From: an uncultured Bacteroidales bacterium
GTDB lineage: Bacteria > Bacteroidota > Bacteroidia > Bacteroidales > Paludibacteraceae
Direction: 5' to 3'
NCBI GenBank assembly: GCA_944322025.1
Contig: CALUOH010000043.1
Span: 1 to 64,000, forward strand
DNA: 64,000 bases
A program made the translations under genes and the position numbers. The notes beneath the pieces were generated by a model. It worked only from the letters and a program-made list of their open reading frames with translations. It had not been told where the DNA came from and ran no database searches. This document shows, one piece after another, positions 53,342 through 61,277 of the stretch. Numbering within the stretch: the stretch's first letter is position 1; every line of letters starts with the position of its first letter.

Positions 53342-53815
53342 TTATAATGTCGGCTTTTCCATGTTGGGGGTCACCGATACCTTTACTATCATTTTGAACA
53401 GGTCGCCGTCCGCTATGGCGGGGGCGTGGGCGTCGTCGGGGAAGAGGATGATGAATTCTCCCCTGTCGACATCGACATAGCTGTCGGGCATGTCATTGTA
53501 GAGCGTTATGTCCTTTTCTTCGTCGTATCCGTGAAGCGTATGTGCGCATGAGGCTGCGGGCCTGAGGCCGAAGGTCTCCTTACGCCGCAGCGGTACCTGT
53601 ATGTCGATGTATTTCCTGTGGGCTTCGAGCGGTGCGCTCTCCTTGCTGCGGCCGCTGATGTTCTCTATGTTTATGTAGACGTAATTGCCGTCGAGTTCGA
53701 TGCGGCCGGGTTCGAGGGCATCGAGGTTCAGAACCTCTATTATGTTGAATACGCTCCTGAAATTTTTGTGGAGTGAGTCGTAGAGGTGCATGTTCGCCAA
53801 TGAGTCCTTTATCAT
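53342..53815 (-). CDS. YhcH/YjgK/YiaL-family (EbgC-like) protein
   Basis: 157 residues, cytosolic, cupin-like fold. Family motifs: LEAHRKYIDIQVPL and DMPDSYVDVDRGEFIILFPDDAHAP, with the metal-binding His and Glu residues. Relatives include the beta subunit of evolved beta-galactosidase and proteins of sialic acid metabolism; the reaction is not settled, perhaps sugar isomerisation or mutarotation. ATG 53815 overlaps the stop of the upstream lipoprotein by four bases (ATGA), indicating coupling. Confidence 0.9.
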   Translation of the reverse strand: MIKDSLANMHLYDSLHKNFRSVFNIIEVLNLDALEPGRIELDGNYVYINIENISGRSKESAPLEAHRKYIDIQVPLRRKETFGLRPAASCAHTLHGYDEEKDITLYNDMPDSYVDVDRGEFIILFPDDAHAPAIADGDLFKMIVKVSVTPNMEKPTL

Positions 53816-54651
53816 TGATATCCCAGTTTTGTTTTCAGATATGAGGCTTTTTCGGAGGCCATGTTGTACTGGCGGTTGATGGTGTGGATGTCGGATAGGA
53901 GTACCGAGAGCCTGTATGTGTCGACGAAGATGTTTTTTTCCGTTTTGTTGAGGTAGTATGAGTAGGAAGATCCGCTTTCGCTCTCGAGTGTGATTTTGAT
54001 TTTCTCCTCGATGTTGTCGGCTATGAACTTGGTGATGCCGTTGACTTTTTCCACCGGGAATATGATGGTCTCGTGGTATGTGTCCAAGTCCATGTATCCG
54101 TTTCGGTCGGAGGGGTCGGCGGGGAAGGTCTCCATGTATGTGTCGCCGATGGAGACTTTTACGACGTTGTGCGAGACTTTCGGGCCGACGTAGTATGACG
54201 CGAGGAGGAGGTCGCCGTGCTCGTTGGTGTATGGTTTGAGGTAGCAGCGTTGGGTGTTGTTTTCGGTGCGGAGGGCACGGTGCTCGAATTCGCCGATGTC
54301 CTGATAGCGTTCGTCCTTTACGAAGATAAAATTTTTAGTTGATTCGGGGACAAGTGTCTGTCTGACAGACATTACGCTGTCGAGGTAGGGGAGTGAGCGG
54401 GCCATTTGTTCCAGCTCTATAATCCAAGTGAGGGTGTCGGCCATGCGTCTGACGGATACGGCTTTTGGGAATGAGCTGTGGATGGTGTCGATGTATAGCA
54501 GTGCTGCGTTTTCGTGTCCTTCGTCGTAACATTTACGGGCCTTTTGGTAGTATTCGGCTGCGAGTTCCACATCGGATTTGCCACAAGAGGCGAGGAGCGC
54601 GGTCATGGCGACTGAGATGAGCATGGCCAGTCTGTAGTTTCTGTTTGACAT
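53812..54651 (-). CDS. Unknown lipoprotein with TPR-like N-terminus
   Basis: 279 residues. Lipoprotein signal with TALLASC near residue 23. Residues 30-65 (AAEYYQKARKCYDEGHENAALLYIDTI) look like one tetratricopeptide repeat; the rest is beta-rich (KVSIGDTYMETFP, YHETIIFPVEKV) and ends in helices. I do not recognise the family. It is probably a periplasm-facing envelope protein. Its stop overlaps the YhcH start; glgB follows YhcH after 84 nt. A TACCTTTG element (minus, 54804-54811) about 150 nt upstream may be the promoter. Confidence 0.78.
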   Translation of the reverse strand: MSNRNYRLAMLISVAMTALLASCGKSDVELAAEYYQKARKCYDEGHENAALLYIDTIHSSFPKAVSVRRMADTLTWIIELEQMARSLPYLDSVMSVRQTLVPESTKNFIFVKDERYQDIGEFEHRALRTENNTQRCYLKPYTNEHGDLLLASYYVGPKVSHNVVKVSIGDTYMETFPADPSDRNGYMDLDTYHETIIFPVEKVNGITKFIADNIEEKIKITLESESGSSYSYYLNKTEKNIFVDTYRLSVLLSDIHTINRQYNMASEKASYLKTKLGYQ

Positions 54652-54894
54652 AAGGTTCTCTGTTTTCGCTGTGTTTGGTCTGTGTGTTTATGTGAGTGAC
54701 TGTACGGCCGTCACTGTCAGCACGATAGATGTCAGTGTACGGCATTGCGGCGACGTATTGGGACAAACCGGAACTGTACAGCCGATGGTTACCCATTCTT
54801 GTGCAAAGGTAGTGATTTTTATTTGTTTGTGGAAGAGGGCGCGGGCCAAAATTTGGGGGTGTGGCTGCTGTTTGTGTGTGGCGTGCGGCGGAGA

Positions 54895-54984
54895 GGGACG
54901 GGAGGCAGGGAATGGTTAGGGGTGAGGCTCCGGTGGGGCTTCGGAGGGTGTCCGTGGCCGTTCCGTCGAGAGTACGTCTTTTTA
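54895..54984 (+). repeat. Dispersed intergenic repeat, copy C2 (divergent)
   Basis: G-rich tract ending in CGAGAGTACGTCTTTTTA, related to the tail of copies A-C with several changes. Another copy lies 90 nt downstream. Confidence 0.5.
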
Positions 54985-55009
54985 ACTCTCTTTTACGGTT
55001 GGGGTGCAT

Positions 55010-55092
55010 GGGGGAGATGGGAAGGGTGGCCTGTGGTTATGGAGGGGCTGGCTTGAGGCTGGCCTGCTGTTGGCTTGAGAGTACGTGTTTTA
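55010..55092 (+). repeat. Dispersed intergenic repeat, copy C
   Basis: G-rich tract with repeated GGCTGGCTTG/GGCTGGCC units ending in GGCTTGAGAGTACGTGTTT. It differs from A and B at two positions in the conserved tail. Confidence 0.65.
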
Positions 55093-55141
55093 ACCTTGAT
55101 TTAGATTCAGGACGGAGGGGGGATTGTGGCGGGGATGTGAT

Positions 55142-55172
55142 TTTGCCGTGAGGAGGATTTTGCGTAATTTTG
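55142..55172 (+). promoter_or_regulatory. Promoter of the repeat-protein operon
   Basis: TTTG (55142-55145) and TAATTTTG (55165-55172) with a 19-nt spacer, an exact consensus match. The leader would be about 195 nt. Confidence 0.75.
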
Positions 55173-55335
55173 CCGCCGTGAATGGGGGTGAGCTTCCAGA
55201 GGGAACGTGCAGGGAGGTGAGCCGCTCCGGTGTCTGTCCGCCGCTGTCATGACGGAGTGAGCGGGTGAGGGAAACCGCAATATTTTGTGCCGTTGCCCGT
55301 TTTTTATATGACGGTAGGAGGCCGTTTAAGAGTTG

Positions 55336-55373
55336 TTTAATCGGAGGCATTGTATATTTTAATCGGAGGTATT
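55336..55373 (+). promoter_or_regulatory. Duplicated ribosome-binding-like motif
   Basis: TTTAATCGGAGGCATT (55336-55351) and TTTAATCGGAGGTATT (55358-55373) are 22 nt apart and differ at one base. The second ends directly at the ATG; its GGAGG core is 5 nt from the start codon. Strong SD-like sequences are unusual in this window. Confidence 0.6.
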
Positions 55374-56768
55374 ATGAAAAGGTATTGGTTTAAGAGGTGG
55401 GCGGCGATGACGTTGTGCGCCGCCGTGTGTGTGGCTGCTTTCGCGGGTGAGGAGGCGGAGGAGAAGAGGACGGAGGGGGAGAAGGTGACTTATTTCCAGT
55501 TCAGCCTGTTCCCCGGTCTGGGGGTGAACGGGTGGAGGACGTGGCAGTATACGAATTATGCGTCAATCAATCTGCTGGGCGATGTGTCGAAGAATGAGAG
55601 GGCGTTTACACTTTCGGGTATATGGAGCGCGGTGAGGGGTGACGCGCAGGGTTTGCAGGTGGCCGGCATGGTGAATTATGCGGGTAGCGGACGAGGCATG
55701 ATGGTTTCGGGTGTGACTAATGTGGTGAAAGGGGGGTATGACGGCCTGATGGTCAGCGGATTGGCCAATGTGGAGAATGGAGGGTATGACGGTTTGATGG
55801 TCAGCGGTTTGACCAATGTGGTGAATGGAGGGTATGACGGTCTGGCGATAGGAGGCTTGGCCAACGTGGCGGGAGACGTGCGCGGAGGCCAAGTGACGGC
55901 GGGGATGAATTTCTCGAAGGATTTGATGGGGTTGCAGTTGGGCGGAATAGCCAATGTGGCGAGAAGGGGAGTGAAGGGCATGCAGCTGTCGGCGGCAGTG
56001 GATTATGCAAGCGGCAGTGTGTGGGGCGCGCAGGTGGCGGGGCTTACGAGTATGTCGGTGGGCAGAGTGGCGGGCGCACAGCTGTCTGGAGCGGTGAACT
56101 TTGCCGTGGATGTGGACGGAATGCAGCTGGCGGGCTTTACGAATGTGGCGAAGGGGGATGTGGACGGCGCGCAGGTTTCGGCTGTCGTGAATGTGGCTGA
56201 GAAGGTGAGGGGGGTGCAGATAGGCCTTGTGAATGTGGCGGAGGAGAGTGATGTGCCTATCGGACTGATAAATGTGATAGAAGAGGGTGAGATGAGCATA
56301 GGCGCGGGGTATGACATGATGGGGAATGTGATGCTGATGTTCCGCTCGGGCGGCAAGTATACATACGGTATAGTGGGCGCGGGGTATAACCATTATTTCC
56401 GGTACGCACCGGTGGCTTTGGAGGCGGGCCTGGGTGTGCATGCCCCTGTGTGCAAGTGGTTCAGGGTGGACAATGAGTTCCGCTATAGCGCGCCGCTGCT
56501 GGTGGCAGGGCCGAATATGGGCGAGGTGCAGGCATCGAGATATATGAATGTGAGCTATTCGCTGCTGCCGTTTTTCCGGGTGTGCGAGCATTTCGGGGTT
56601 TATGCGGGCATGACGCTGAACTATATGCTGTCGGACAGCAGGCTTGAGCTGCCGGGGCTTGTGGACGGCGGAACCGTGTGGCAGAGGGAGAGGCAGGACG
56701 GTGTGTTCGGGCGGACGCGCGAGTCGCTCTTTTTCGGCTTCGCGGCGGGGATACAGGTGCTGTTCTGA
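55374..56768 (+). CDS. LA_2272-type surface repeat protein
   Basis: 464 residues with signal peptide (ending about VAAFAG). Residues 85-310 consist of about thirteen 16-residue repeats of the form GGYDGLMVSGLxNVxN or VxGxQLxGxxNxA, likely a beta-solenoid or strand-rich array. The C-terminal third looks like a barrel (VGAGYNHYFRYAPVALEAGLG, SLFFGFAAGIQVLF) with a terminal aromatic strand, so an outer-membrane protein is likely. This matches the surface-repeat family named after Leptospira LA_2272; its role is unknown. ATG 55374 follows a strong SD-like site. A nucleotidyltransferase gene follows after 62 nt. Confidence 0.8.
   Translation: MKRYWFKRWAAMTLCAAVCVAAFAGEEAEEKRTEGEKVTYFQFSLFPGLGVNGWRTWQYTNYASINLLGDVSKNERAFTLSGIWSAVRGDAQGLQVAGMVNYAGSGRGMMVSGVTNVVKGGYDGLMVSGLANVENGGYDGLMVSGLTNVVNGGYDGLAIGGLANVAGDVRGGQVTAGMNFSKDLMGLQLGGIANVARRGVKGMQLSAAVDYASGSVWGAQVAGLTSMSVGRVAGAQLSGAVNFAVDVDGMQLAGFTNVAKGDVDGAQVSAVVNVAEKVRGVQIGLVNVAEESDVPIGLINVIEEGEMSIGAGYDMMGNVMLMFRSGGKYTYGIVGAGYNHYFRYAPVALEAGLGVHAPVCKWFRVDNEFRYSAPLLVAGPNMGEVQASRYMNVSYSLLPFFRVCEHFGVYAGMTLNYMLSDSRLELPGLVDGGTVWQRERQDGVFGRTRESLFFGFAAGIQVLF
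55734..55877 (+). repeat. Three near-identical 48-nt tandem units inside the repeat protein gene
   Basis: Units begin at 55734, 55782 and 55830 with GGGTATGACGG and share most bases of 48, giving GGYDGLMVSGLANVEN, GGYDGLMVSGLTNVVN and GGYDGLAIGGLANVAG. The other repeats of the protein are diverged at DNA level, so this is a recent expansion. Confidence 0.8.
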
Positions 56769-56830
56769 GGGGAGCACGTTGTGGTGTTGCTGAGCGATAT
56801 AAATATGAATACGATATAGATACGGGAGAT

Positions 56831-57733
56831 ATGAAACCTACTCTTTTTGTGCTGGCGGCGGGTATGGGCAGCCGCTATGGGGGTCTTAAACAGCTGGACG
56901 GCGTGGGGCCTCACGGGGAGACTATCATGGATTATTCTGTGTATGACGCCATACGCGGAGGGTTCGGGAGGATAGTTTTCGTGATAAGGCGGGATTTCGA
57001 GGCGGATTTCCGCGAGAAGATATTGAGGAAGTATGAGAACCATGTGGATGTGGGTCTGTGTTTCCAGTCGCTCGATGCGCTGCCGGAGGGTTTCCGCCCG
57101 CCGGAGGGGCGCACGAAGCCGTGGGGGACGAACCACGCGGTGCTGATGGGCAAGGATGTCATACATGAGCCGTTCGCAGTGATAAACGCGGATGACTTCT
57201 ACGGGCGTGACAGCTTTGCCGTGCTCGGGGCTGCGCTGTCGGCCATGGATGGGAAGAGCGGGGAGTATTGCATGGTGGGTTACCGTGTGGGCAATACGCT
57301 GAGCGAGAGCGGAACAGTGAGCCGGGGGGTGTGCACTACGGATGCGGAGGGGTATCTGACCTCGGTGGTGGAGAGGACGGCGATAGAGCGCGTGGACGGC
57401 AGAGTGGTGTATGCGGACGAGGAGGGGCGCAGAGTGGAGATAGGGGAGAATACGCCTGTGTCGATGAATATGTGGGGCTTTACGCCGGAGTATTTCGACT
57501 GGTCGGAGGAGTATTTCGTGGATTTTCTGAGAAAGAACGCTGACAACCTGAAAGCGGAGTACTACATACCGTCGATGGTGAATCACCTTATAGAGACGGG
57601 CAGGGCCAAGGTGAAGGTGCTCGACACGACAGCGGCGTGGTTCGGGGTGACGTATCCGGATGACCGTGCGGGCGTGGTGAAGAGGCTGGCGCGGCTCGTG
57701 GAGGATGGTGTGTATCCGTCGCCTCTGTTCTGA
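56831..57733 (+). CDS. Sugar-phosphate nucleotidyltransferase
   Basis: 300 residues, cytosolic NTP-transferase fold. The nucleotide-binding LAAGMGSRYGGLKQL occurs near residues 8-22 and the metal-binding Asp in NADDFYGRDSF near 120. It resembles glucose-1-phosphate or mannose-1-phosphate nucleotidyltransferases but without a confident sub-family, so it could make a precursor for a surface glycan or nucleotide sugar. ATG 56831 starts MKPTLFVLAAG; the longer frame upstream runs inside the repeat protein gene. A terminator follows at 57765. Confidence 0.88.
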   Translation: MKPTLFVLAAGMGSRYGGLKQLDGVGPHGETIMDYSVYDAIRGGFGRIVFVIRRDFEADFREKILRKYENHVDVGLCFQSLDALPEGFRPPEGRTKPWGTNHAVLMGKDVIHEPFAVINADDFYGRDSFAVLGAALSAMDGKSGEYCMVGYRVGNTLSESGTVSRGVCTTDAEGYLTSVVERTAIERVDGRVVYADEEGRRVEIGENTPVSMNMWGFTPEYFDWSEEYFVDFLRKNADNLKAEYYIPSMVNHLIETGRAKVKVLDTTAAWFGVTYPDDRAGVVKRLARLVEDGVYPSPLF

Positions 57734-57764
57734 AAGGGCGTGCGGGCGTTTCATGTAATAATAT

Positions 57765-57804
57765 GTGCGCGGGGTAACGGCTGTTGCTCCGCGCACACTT
57801 TTTG
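57765..57804 (+). terminator. Terminator of the nucleotidyltransferase gene
   Basis: GTGCGCGG pairs with CCGCGCAC (57765-57772 with 57789-57796), followed by ACTTTTTG. Confidence 0.85.
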
Positions 57805-58020
57805 TTTCCGGTAGTACGGGAGGAGAGCGCGGGGCGGTGGACGCCTGTGGCTGCGGAGGCTTTATGGCGGAGTGGAGAGAGGGGAGAACGGAATGTTTGG
57901 GACAGATGTGCGGGAGGGGAGGGGCTGTGCGGAGGGAGTGCGCAGACGCGGCGCGCAGAGGTAAGTGGATGTGCGAAAGAGGCATCGGGACGATGAGGTG
58001 CAGGATTTGAAACGATTTGA

Positions 58021-58083
58021 ACGAAAAAGAGGAAAGAGTGAGGACTTGCTTGGTTGAGGGTAGCGGGAGGGTAACGGGAAGGT
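58021..58083 (+). repeat. Dispersed intergenic repeat, copy E
   Basis: Shares TGCTTGGTTGAGGGTAGCGG (58047-58066) and flanks with copy D at 25081-25143. Confidence 0.7.
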
Positions 58084-58218
58084 TGGTGTAGGTTACTGAG
58101 CAGCTTGTTAATCAGAGAGTTGAGAGCGTAGAGACGTAGTGATTGAGAATGGGTAATGGAATTGGCGTGTGTGTTTCGGGTGATGGTGATGGGTGAGGAG
58201 AGGGGGCGGAGCGGATAT

Positions 58219-58257
58219 GCAAAAAGAAAGGAGTCTAACCATCGGTCAAACTCCTTT
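58219..58257 (-). terminator. Terminator of tRNA-Gln
   Basis: On the minus strand AAAGGAGT pairs with ACTCCTTT across a 13-nt loop, followed by CTTTTTG. Confidence 0.85.
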
Positions 58258-58264
58258 CCTTGTG

Positions 58265-58335
58265 TTGCCTCACTAGGACTCGAACCCAGACAGGCAGAAC
58301 CAGAATCTGTAGTGCTACCATTACACCATGAGGCA
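58265..58335 (-). tRNA. tRNA-Gln (CTG)
   Basis: 71-nt minus-strand cloverleaf. Acceptor TGCCTCA/TGAGGCA pairs fully; D-arm GTGT/GCAC; anticodon loop TTCTGGT gives CTG; T-arm CTGGG/CCTAG with loop TTCGAGT. The first anticodon-stem pair (A-C) is mismatched and the variable loop is short. Discriminator A, no encoded CCA. Confidence 0.93.
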
Positions 58336-58704
58336 ATCTTTGCAGTTGCGGTGTCTTTCTCGGAAAGACGGTGCAAAGGTACGTAGTTTTTCGTTACGTT
58401 GTATCATCAGGGGGCAAAAAAATAAAGTTAAAAAAGGTGGCGGCGTATGATATGCCTGTGGCTGTGGCAGTTCTGTGCTATGGAGGAGTGACAGGCATGT
58501 TTGTGACGGGAGCAGTGGTGTGTGAAGTGCCGGTGTGGCGGGCATGTCCAAGCGGGAGATGATTTGTGAGAGTATGGATGGCGGGAGTTTATTTGTACGG
58601 CATGGATGGATTATGTTATTATATTTTTTATTATCTTCGCATGTCAGATGGCGATATGGTTTCCGGCGAGTGAAGAAGATTCGAGATTTTATATATACAA
58701 AGGT
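58336..58704. other. Gene-poor interval upstream of tRNA-Gln and the ResB-like gene
   Basis: 370 nt. Contains a -7 element for tRNA-Gln on the minus strand (TACCTTTG, 58374-58381, no good -33 box), a perfect 7-bp hairpin GTCTTTC-TCG-GAAAGAC at 58353-58369 spanning the expected tRNA start site, and a possible N-terminal extension of the next gene from 58606. Confidence 0.6.
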
Positions 58705-59121
58705 ATGGGAAAGAAGGTTCTTTGGATTGTGATGCTGGCCGTGGCCTGCGCGATGGCGGGGGTGTATGTGTATGCTGTTCAGGTGGAGAGCAGGACGGAG
58801 GTTCAGGTGTTCCGCAATATATTTATGGATACGGGGTTTGATGAGGAGGGGCGTGAGGTGCGGCTGCCGTTTGAGGTTATGCTCGGCAAGTTTGCCGCCG
58901 ACACCACGCGCCAAGGGGAGGACGGCTATTATGTGGCGGAGCTTTATCTGAAAGGGTATGGGGAGGAGGATGTGACGACGGTGGTGCTTTACCCTTATGA
59001 TGTGGCGGTTTATGGCGGATACAGGATGTACCTCGACCGCTTTTCCTATGACACGGCGACGGAGAAGCTGTTCTGCATGATTGTCATTGAACGGAGGAGA
59101 TATCAGACGTGGCTGGAATGA
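58705..59121 (+). CDS. Short membrane-anchored protein resembling the ResB C-terminus
   Basis: 138 residues from ATG 58705 (MGKKVLWIVMLAVACAMAGVYVYAV forms one membrane segment). The rest (LPFEVMLGKFAADT, then VTTVVLYPYDVAVYGGYRMYLDRFSYD) recalls the periplasmic end of ResB/Ccs1 cytochrome c biogenesis proteins, including the GYRxY and SYD pattern, but it is far too short for a complete ResB and no ccsA is adjacent. An upstream ATG at 58606 would add a second hydrophobic segment. Function is tentative. Confidence 0.55.
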   Translation: MGKKVLWIVMLAVACAMAGVYVYAVQVESRTEVQVFRNIFMDTGFDEEGREVRLPFEVMLGKFAADTTRQGEDGYYVAELYLKGYGEEDVTTVVLYPYDVAVYGGYRMYLDRFSYDTATEKLFCMIVIERRRYQTWLE

Positions 59122-59176
59122 CGGGTGCGGCGTTTGTGCGGGGGATAAAATTTTACAGAAATGTAATTTGCATGCC

Positions 59177-59208
59177 TTTGGCTGTGTCTGAGATTTGTAA
59201 TATATTTG
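59177..59208 (+). promoter_or_regulatory. Promoter of the Plug operon
   Basis: TTTG (59177-59180) and TATATTTG (59201-59208), 20-nt spacer, about 110 nt upstream of the chosen start. Confidence 0.7.
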
Positions 59209-59316
59209 CGTCTGGAGACGCAGGACAGAGTGCACTATCCGGTTTTACAGTTTGGAAAGTAAGGAATATGGGAGGTGTGATTGCGACGGGGCGTGTCCAT
59301 GGTCATTAATGTAGAG

Positions 59317-60573
59317 ATGATGAATAGACTTGTGTTGGTTCTGTTGTCTTTCGCGCTGTGCGCGGCAGTGCGGGGGGAGGCGTACAGGACGATGATGTAC
59401 GACAGCGGCATGCGTTCGCTGCAAGTGCTTGTCGACGGTCAGCCGCTGTCGTTGCCGTATATAGAGCTGGGCAGCGAACAGAGTGTGCAGATAAGTTTCG
59501 ACGACATTTCGTATGACGCGAAGAGTTTCTATTTCAGGATAGTGCACTGCAACGCGGACTGGACACCGTCTTCGCTGTCGAGTATGGAGTATGTGGAGGG
59601 GTTTGACAACGGGATGATAACAGACTATGAGTATTCCCAGAATACTACGGCCAACTATATACACTATTCGTTCAGTGTGCCGAATGAGGATTTGCGCATC
59701 ATGCTGTCGGGGAACTATGCTGTGGAGATAGCGCAGGACAATGATTTCGACAATCCTGTGGCGGTGGCGTGCTTCAGTGTGTATGAGCCTCTTGCGTCGG
59801 TTGAGGGCGATGTGACGGGGAATACGCTGCGGGAGCTTAACGGCAAGTATCAGCAGCTGGAGATAGAGGTGGACTATTCGGGCATGCAGATAAAGAACCC
59901 GATGAACGAGCTGTATGTCACCGTGATGCAGAACGGGCGGCGCGACAATATGAGGGTGCTGGCCCGTCCGACGTTCACACGGGTGAACAGGTTTGTATAT
60001 CAGAATACGGAGAACCTTATATTCGAGGGAGGCAATCAGTACAGGAGCGTGGACTTCTCTTCCCGCTATACATACGGGGCGGGGATAGAGCGTATTTTTG
60101 CAGAGGATAATGTGTATCATGTGATCATGACACCGGACGTGTCGAGGGCGAGTAAGGGTGTGGAGATGGGGCAGGATGTCAACGGGGAGTATGTGGTCAA
60201 TGTACAGGACGGGTATTCGCCGGACTATGAGGCTGATTATATGTGGGTTCACTTCTGGCTTCCTACGGACGAGCCTATGTTGCAGGGCAGTGTCTATCTG
60301 ACGGGCAGTCTGGTGGAGAACCGGCTGGACGGCACGAGCCGCATGAATTATGATTTCGAGAATAAGGGGTACTATATAGACCTCTATCTGAAACAGGGCG
60401 GTTACAACTATATGTACGGCTATGTGCAGAAGGGGAGTGAGGAGATGACGTTAGTGCCATTCGAGGGTAGCCACTGGCAGACGGAAAACCGTTATGAGGT
60501 GTGCGTGTATTACCGTCCGTTCGGAGAGCGGTATGACAGGCTTATATCGTACGGAGTGATTTATGCGAAATAG
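59317..60573 (+). CDS. Type IX secretion Plug protein (DUF5103)
   Basis: 418 residues with signal peptide (MNRLVLVLLSFALCAAVRG). The DUF5103 pattern is clear: SLPYIELGSEQSVQISFDDI, FRIVHCNADWTPSSLS, YVEGFDNGMITDYEYSQNTT (45-110), FENKGYYIDLYLKQGGYNYMYGY and a C-terminal Y-RPFGERYDRLI. In Flavobacterium johnsoniae this protein (Plug) closes the periplasmic side of the SprA translocon. Several starts are possible (ATG at 59299, 59317 and 59320); 59317 was chosen for the signal peptide. TRIC-type and glycogen genes follow in the same direction. Confidence 0.9.
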   Translation: MMNRLVLVLLSFALCAAVRGEAYRTMMYDSGMRSLQVLVDGQPLSLPYIELGSEQSVQISFDDISYDAKSFYFRIVHCNADWTPSSLSSMEYVEGFDNGMITDYEYSQNTTANYIHYSFSVPNEDLRIMLSGNYAVEIAQDNDFDNPVAVACFSVYEPLASVEGDVTGNTLRELNGKYQQLEIEVDYSGMQIKNPMNELYVTVMQNGRRDNMRVLARPTFTRVNRFVYQNTENLIFEGGNQYRSVDFSSRYTYGAGIERIFAEDNVYHVIMTPDVSRASKGVEMGQDVNGEYVVNVQDGYSPDYEADYMWVHFWLPTDEPMLQGSVYLTGSLVENRLDGTSRMNYDFENKGYYIDLYLKQGGYNYMYGYVQKGSEEMTLVPFEGSHWQTENRYEVCVYYRPFGERYDRLISYGVIYAK

Positions 60574-60600
60574 AGTAGTTTTCTAGTATAGGTCTTTGTT

Positions 60601-61257
60601 GTGGAGATAAGTTTTACTACAATTATAGATTACATTGGTACGTTTGCCTTTGCCATATCAGGCATAAGGCTGGCTTCGGCCAAGAAGTTCGACTGGTTCG
60701 GGGCGTATGTAGTGGGTATGGTTACGGCTGTGGGGGGCGGTACGCTGCGCGATTTGCTCCTGGATGTCACGCCGTTCTGGATGATGCAGAGTTCGTATCT
60801 GATAGTCACGGCTTTCGCGCTGCTGTTTGTGATAATGTTCAGCCGCTATGTGGTGCACATGAACAATACCATATTTATTTTCGACGCTATCGGCTTAGGT
60901 CTGTTTACCGTGGTGGGCATAGAGAAGAGTCTCGACGCTGGTTTCCCCATGTGGGTGGCAATAATCATGGGGGCGTTGACCGGAGCGGCGGGAGGAGTGC
61001 TGCGGGATACGCTCATAAACGAAGTGCCGCTGATTTTCCGCAGTGACATATACGCCATAGCATGTATTTTCGGCGGGGTGGTATACTTCATCTGTATGAA
61101 GGCCGGTATGCCGGGTACGCTTATTCAAATAGTGGCGGCATTGTCGGTCATAGCGTTGCGGGTGGTGGCGGCAAAGTATCATATAAGTCTGCCTACCCTT
61201 AGAGGAGAGCCGACGTTTGACAAGGAAAAACAAGGAGAGGACGCGACGCGCGTCTGA
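60601..61257 (+). CDS. TRIC/UPF0126-family cation channel
   Basis: 218 residues, seven predicted helices, inner membrane. Two internal repeats are marked by GGGTLRDLLLD (residues 46-56) and GAAGGVLRDTLINE (about 128-141), the glycine-rich kinks of trimeric intracellular cation channels. Prokaryotic members conduct potassium. The only usable start is GTG 60601, since an in-frame stop lies 10 nt upstream; 27 nt separate it from the Plug gene. The debranching enzyme starts 20 nt downstream. Confidence 0.9.
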   Translation: MEISFTTIIDYIGTFAFAISGIRLASAKKFDWFGAYVVGMVTAVGGGTLRDLLLDVTPFWMMQSSYLIVTAFALLFVIMFSRYVVHMNNTIFIFDAIGLGLFTVVGIEKSLDAGFPMWVAIIMGALTGAAGGVLRDTLINEVPLIFRSDIYAIACIFGGVVYFICMKAGMPGTLIQIVAALSVIALRVVAAKYHISLPTLRGEPTFDKEKQGEDATRV

Positions 61258-61277
61258 CAAGATATATCATATAGGAT

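Larger units (their letters stand above)
54652..55373. other. Gene-free divergent interval with repeats and promoters
   Basis: About 720 nt between a minus-strand and a plus-strand gene. It holds a minus -7 element (TACCTTTG, 54804-54811), two repeat copies (54895-54984 and 55010-55092), a plus promoter (55142-55172), a GC-rich hairpin (CCGCTC/GAGCGG, about 55221-55264) in the leader and a duplicated translation-start motif. The plus strand is very G-rich. No gene was recognised. Confidence 0.75.
57734..58264. other. Gene-free interval with terminator and repeat E
   Basis: 530 nt between the nucleotidyltransferase and tRNA-Gln, holding a terminator (57765-57804), repeat copy E (58021-58083) and the tRNA-Gln terminator (minus). 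No gene was seen. Confidence 0.7.

Noticed and set aside
55563-56777. 404-codon minus frame opposite the repeat protein
   Set aside because: Its repeats only reflect the tandem repeats of the plus-strand gene; His/Arg-rich and without domains.
58606-58704. Upstream start for the ResB-like gene
   Set aside because: It adds a second hydrophobic stretch not expected for the family; kept only as an alternative.
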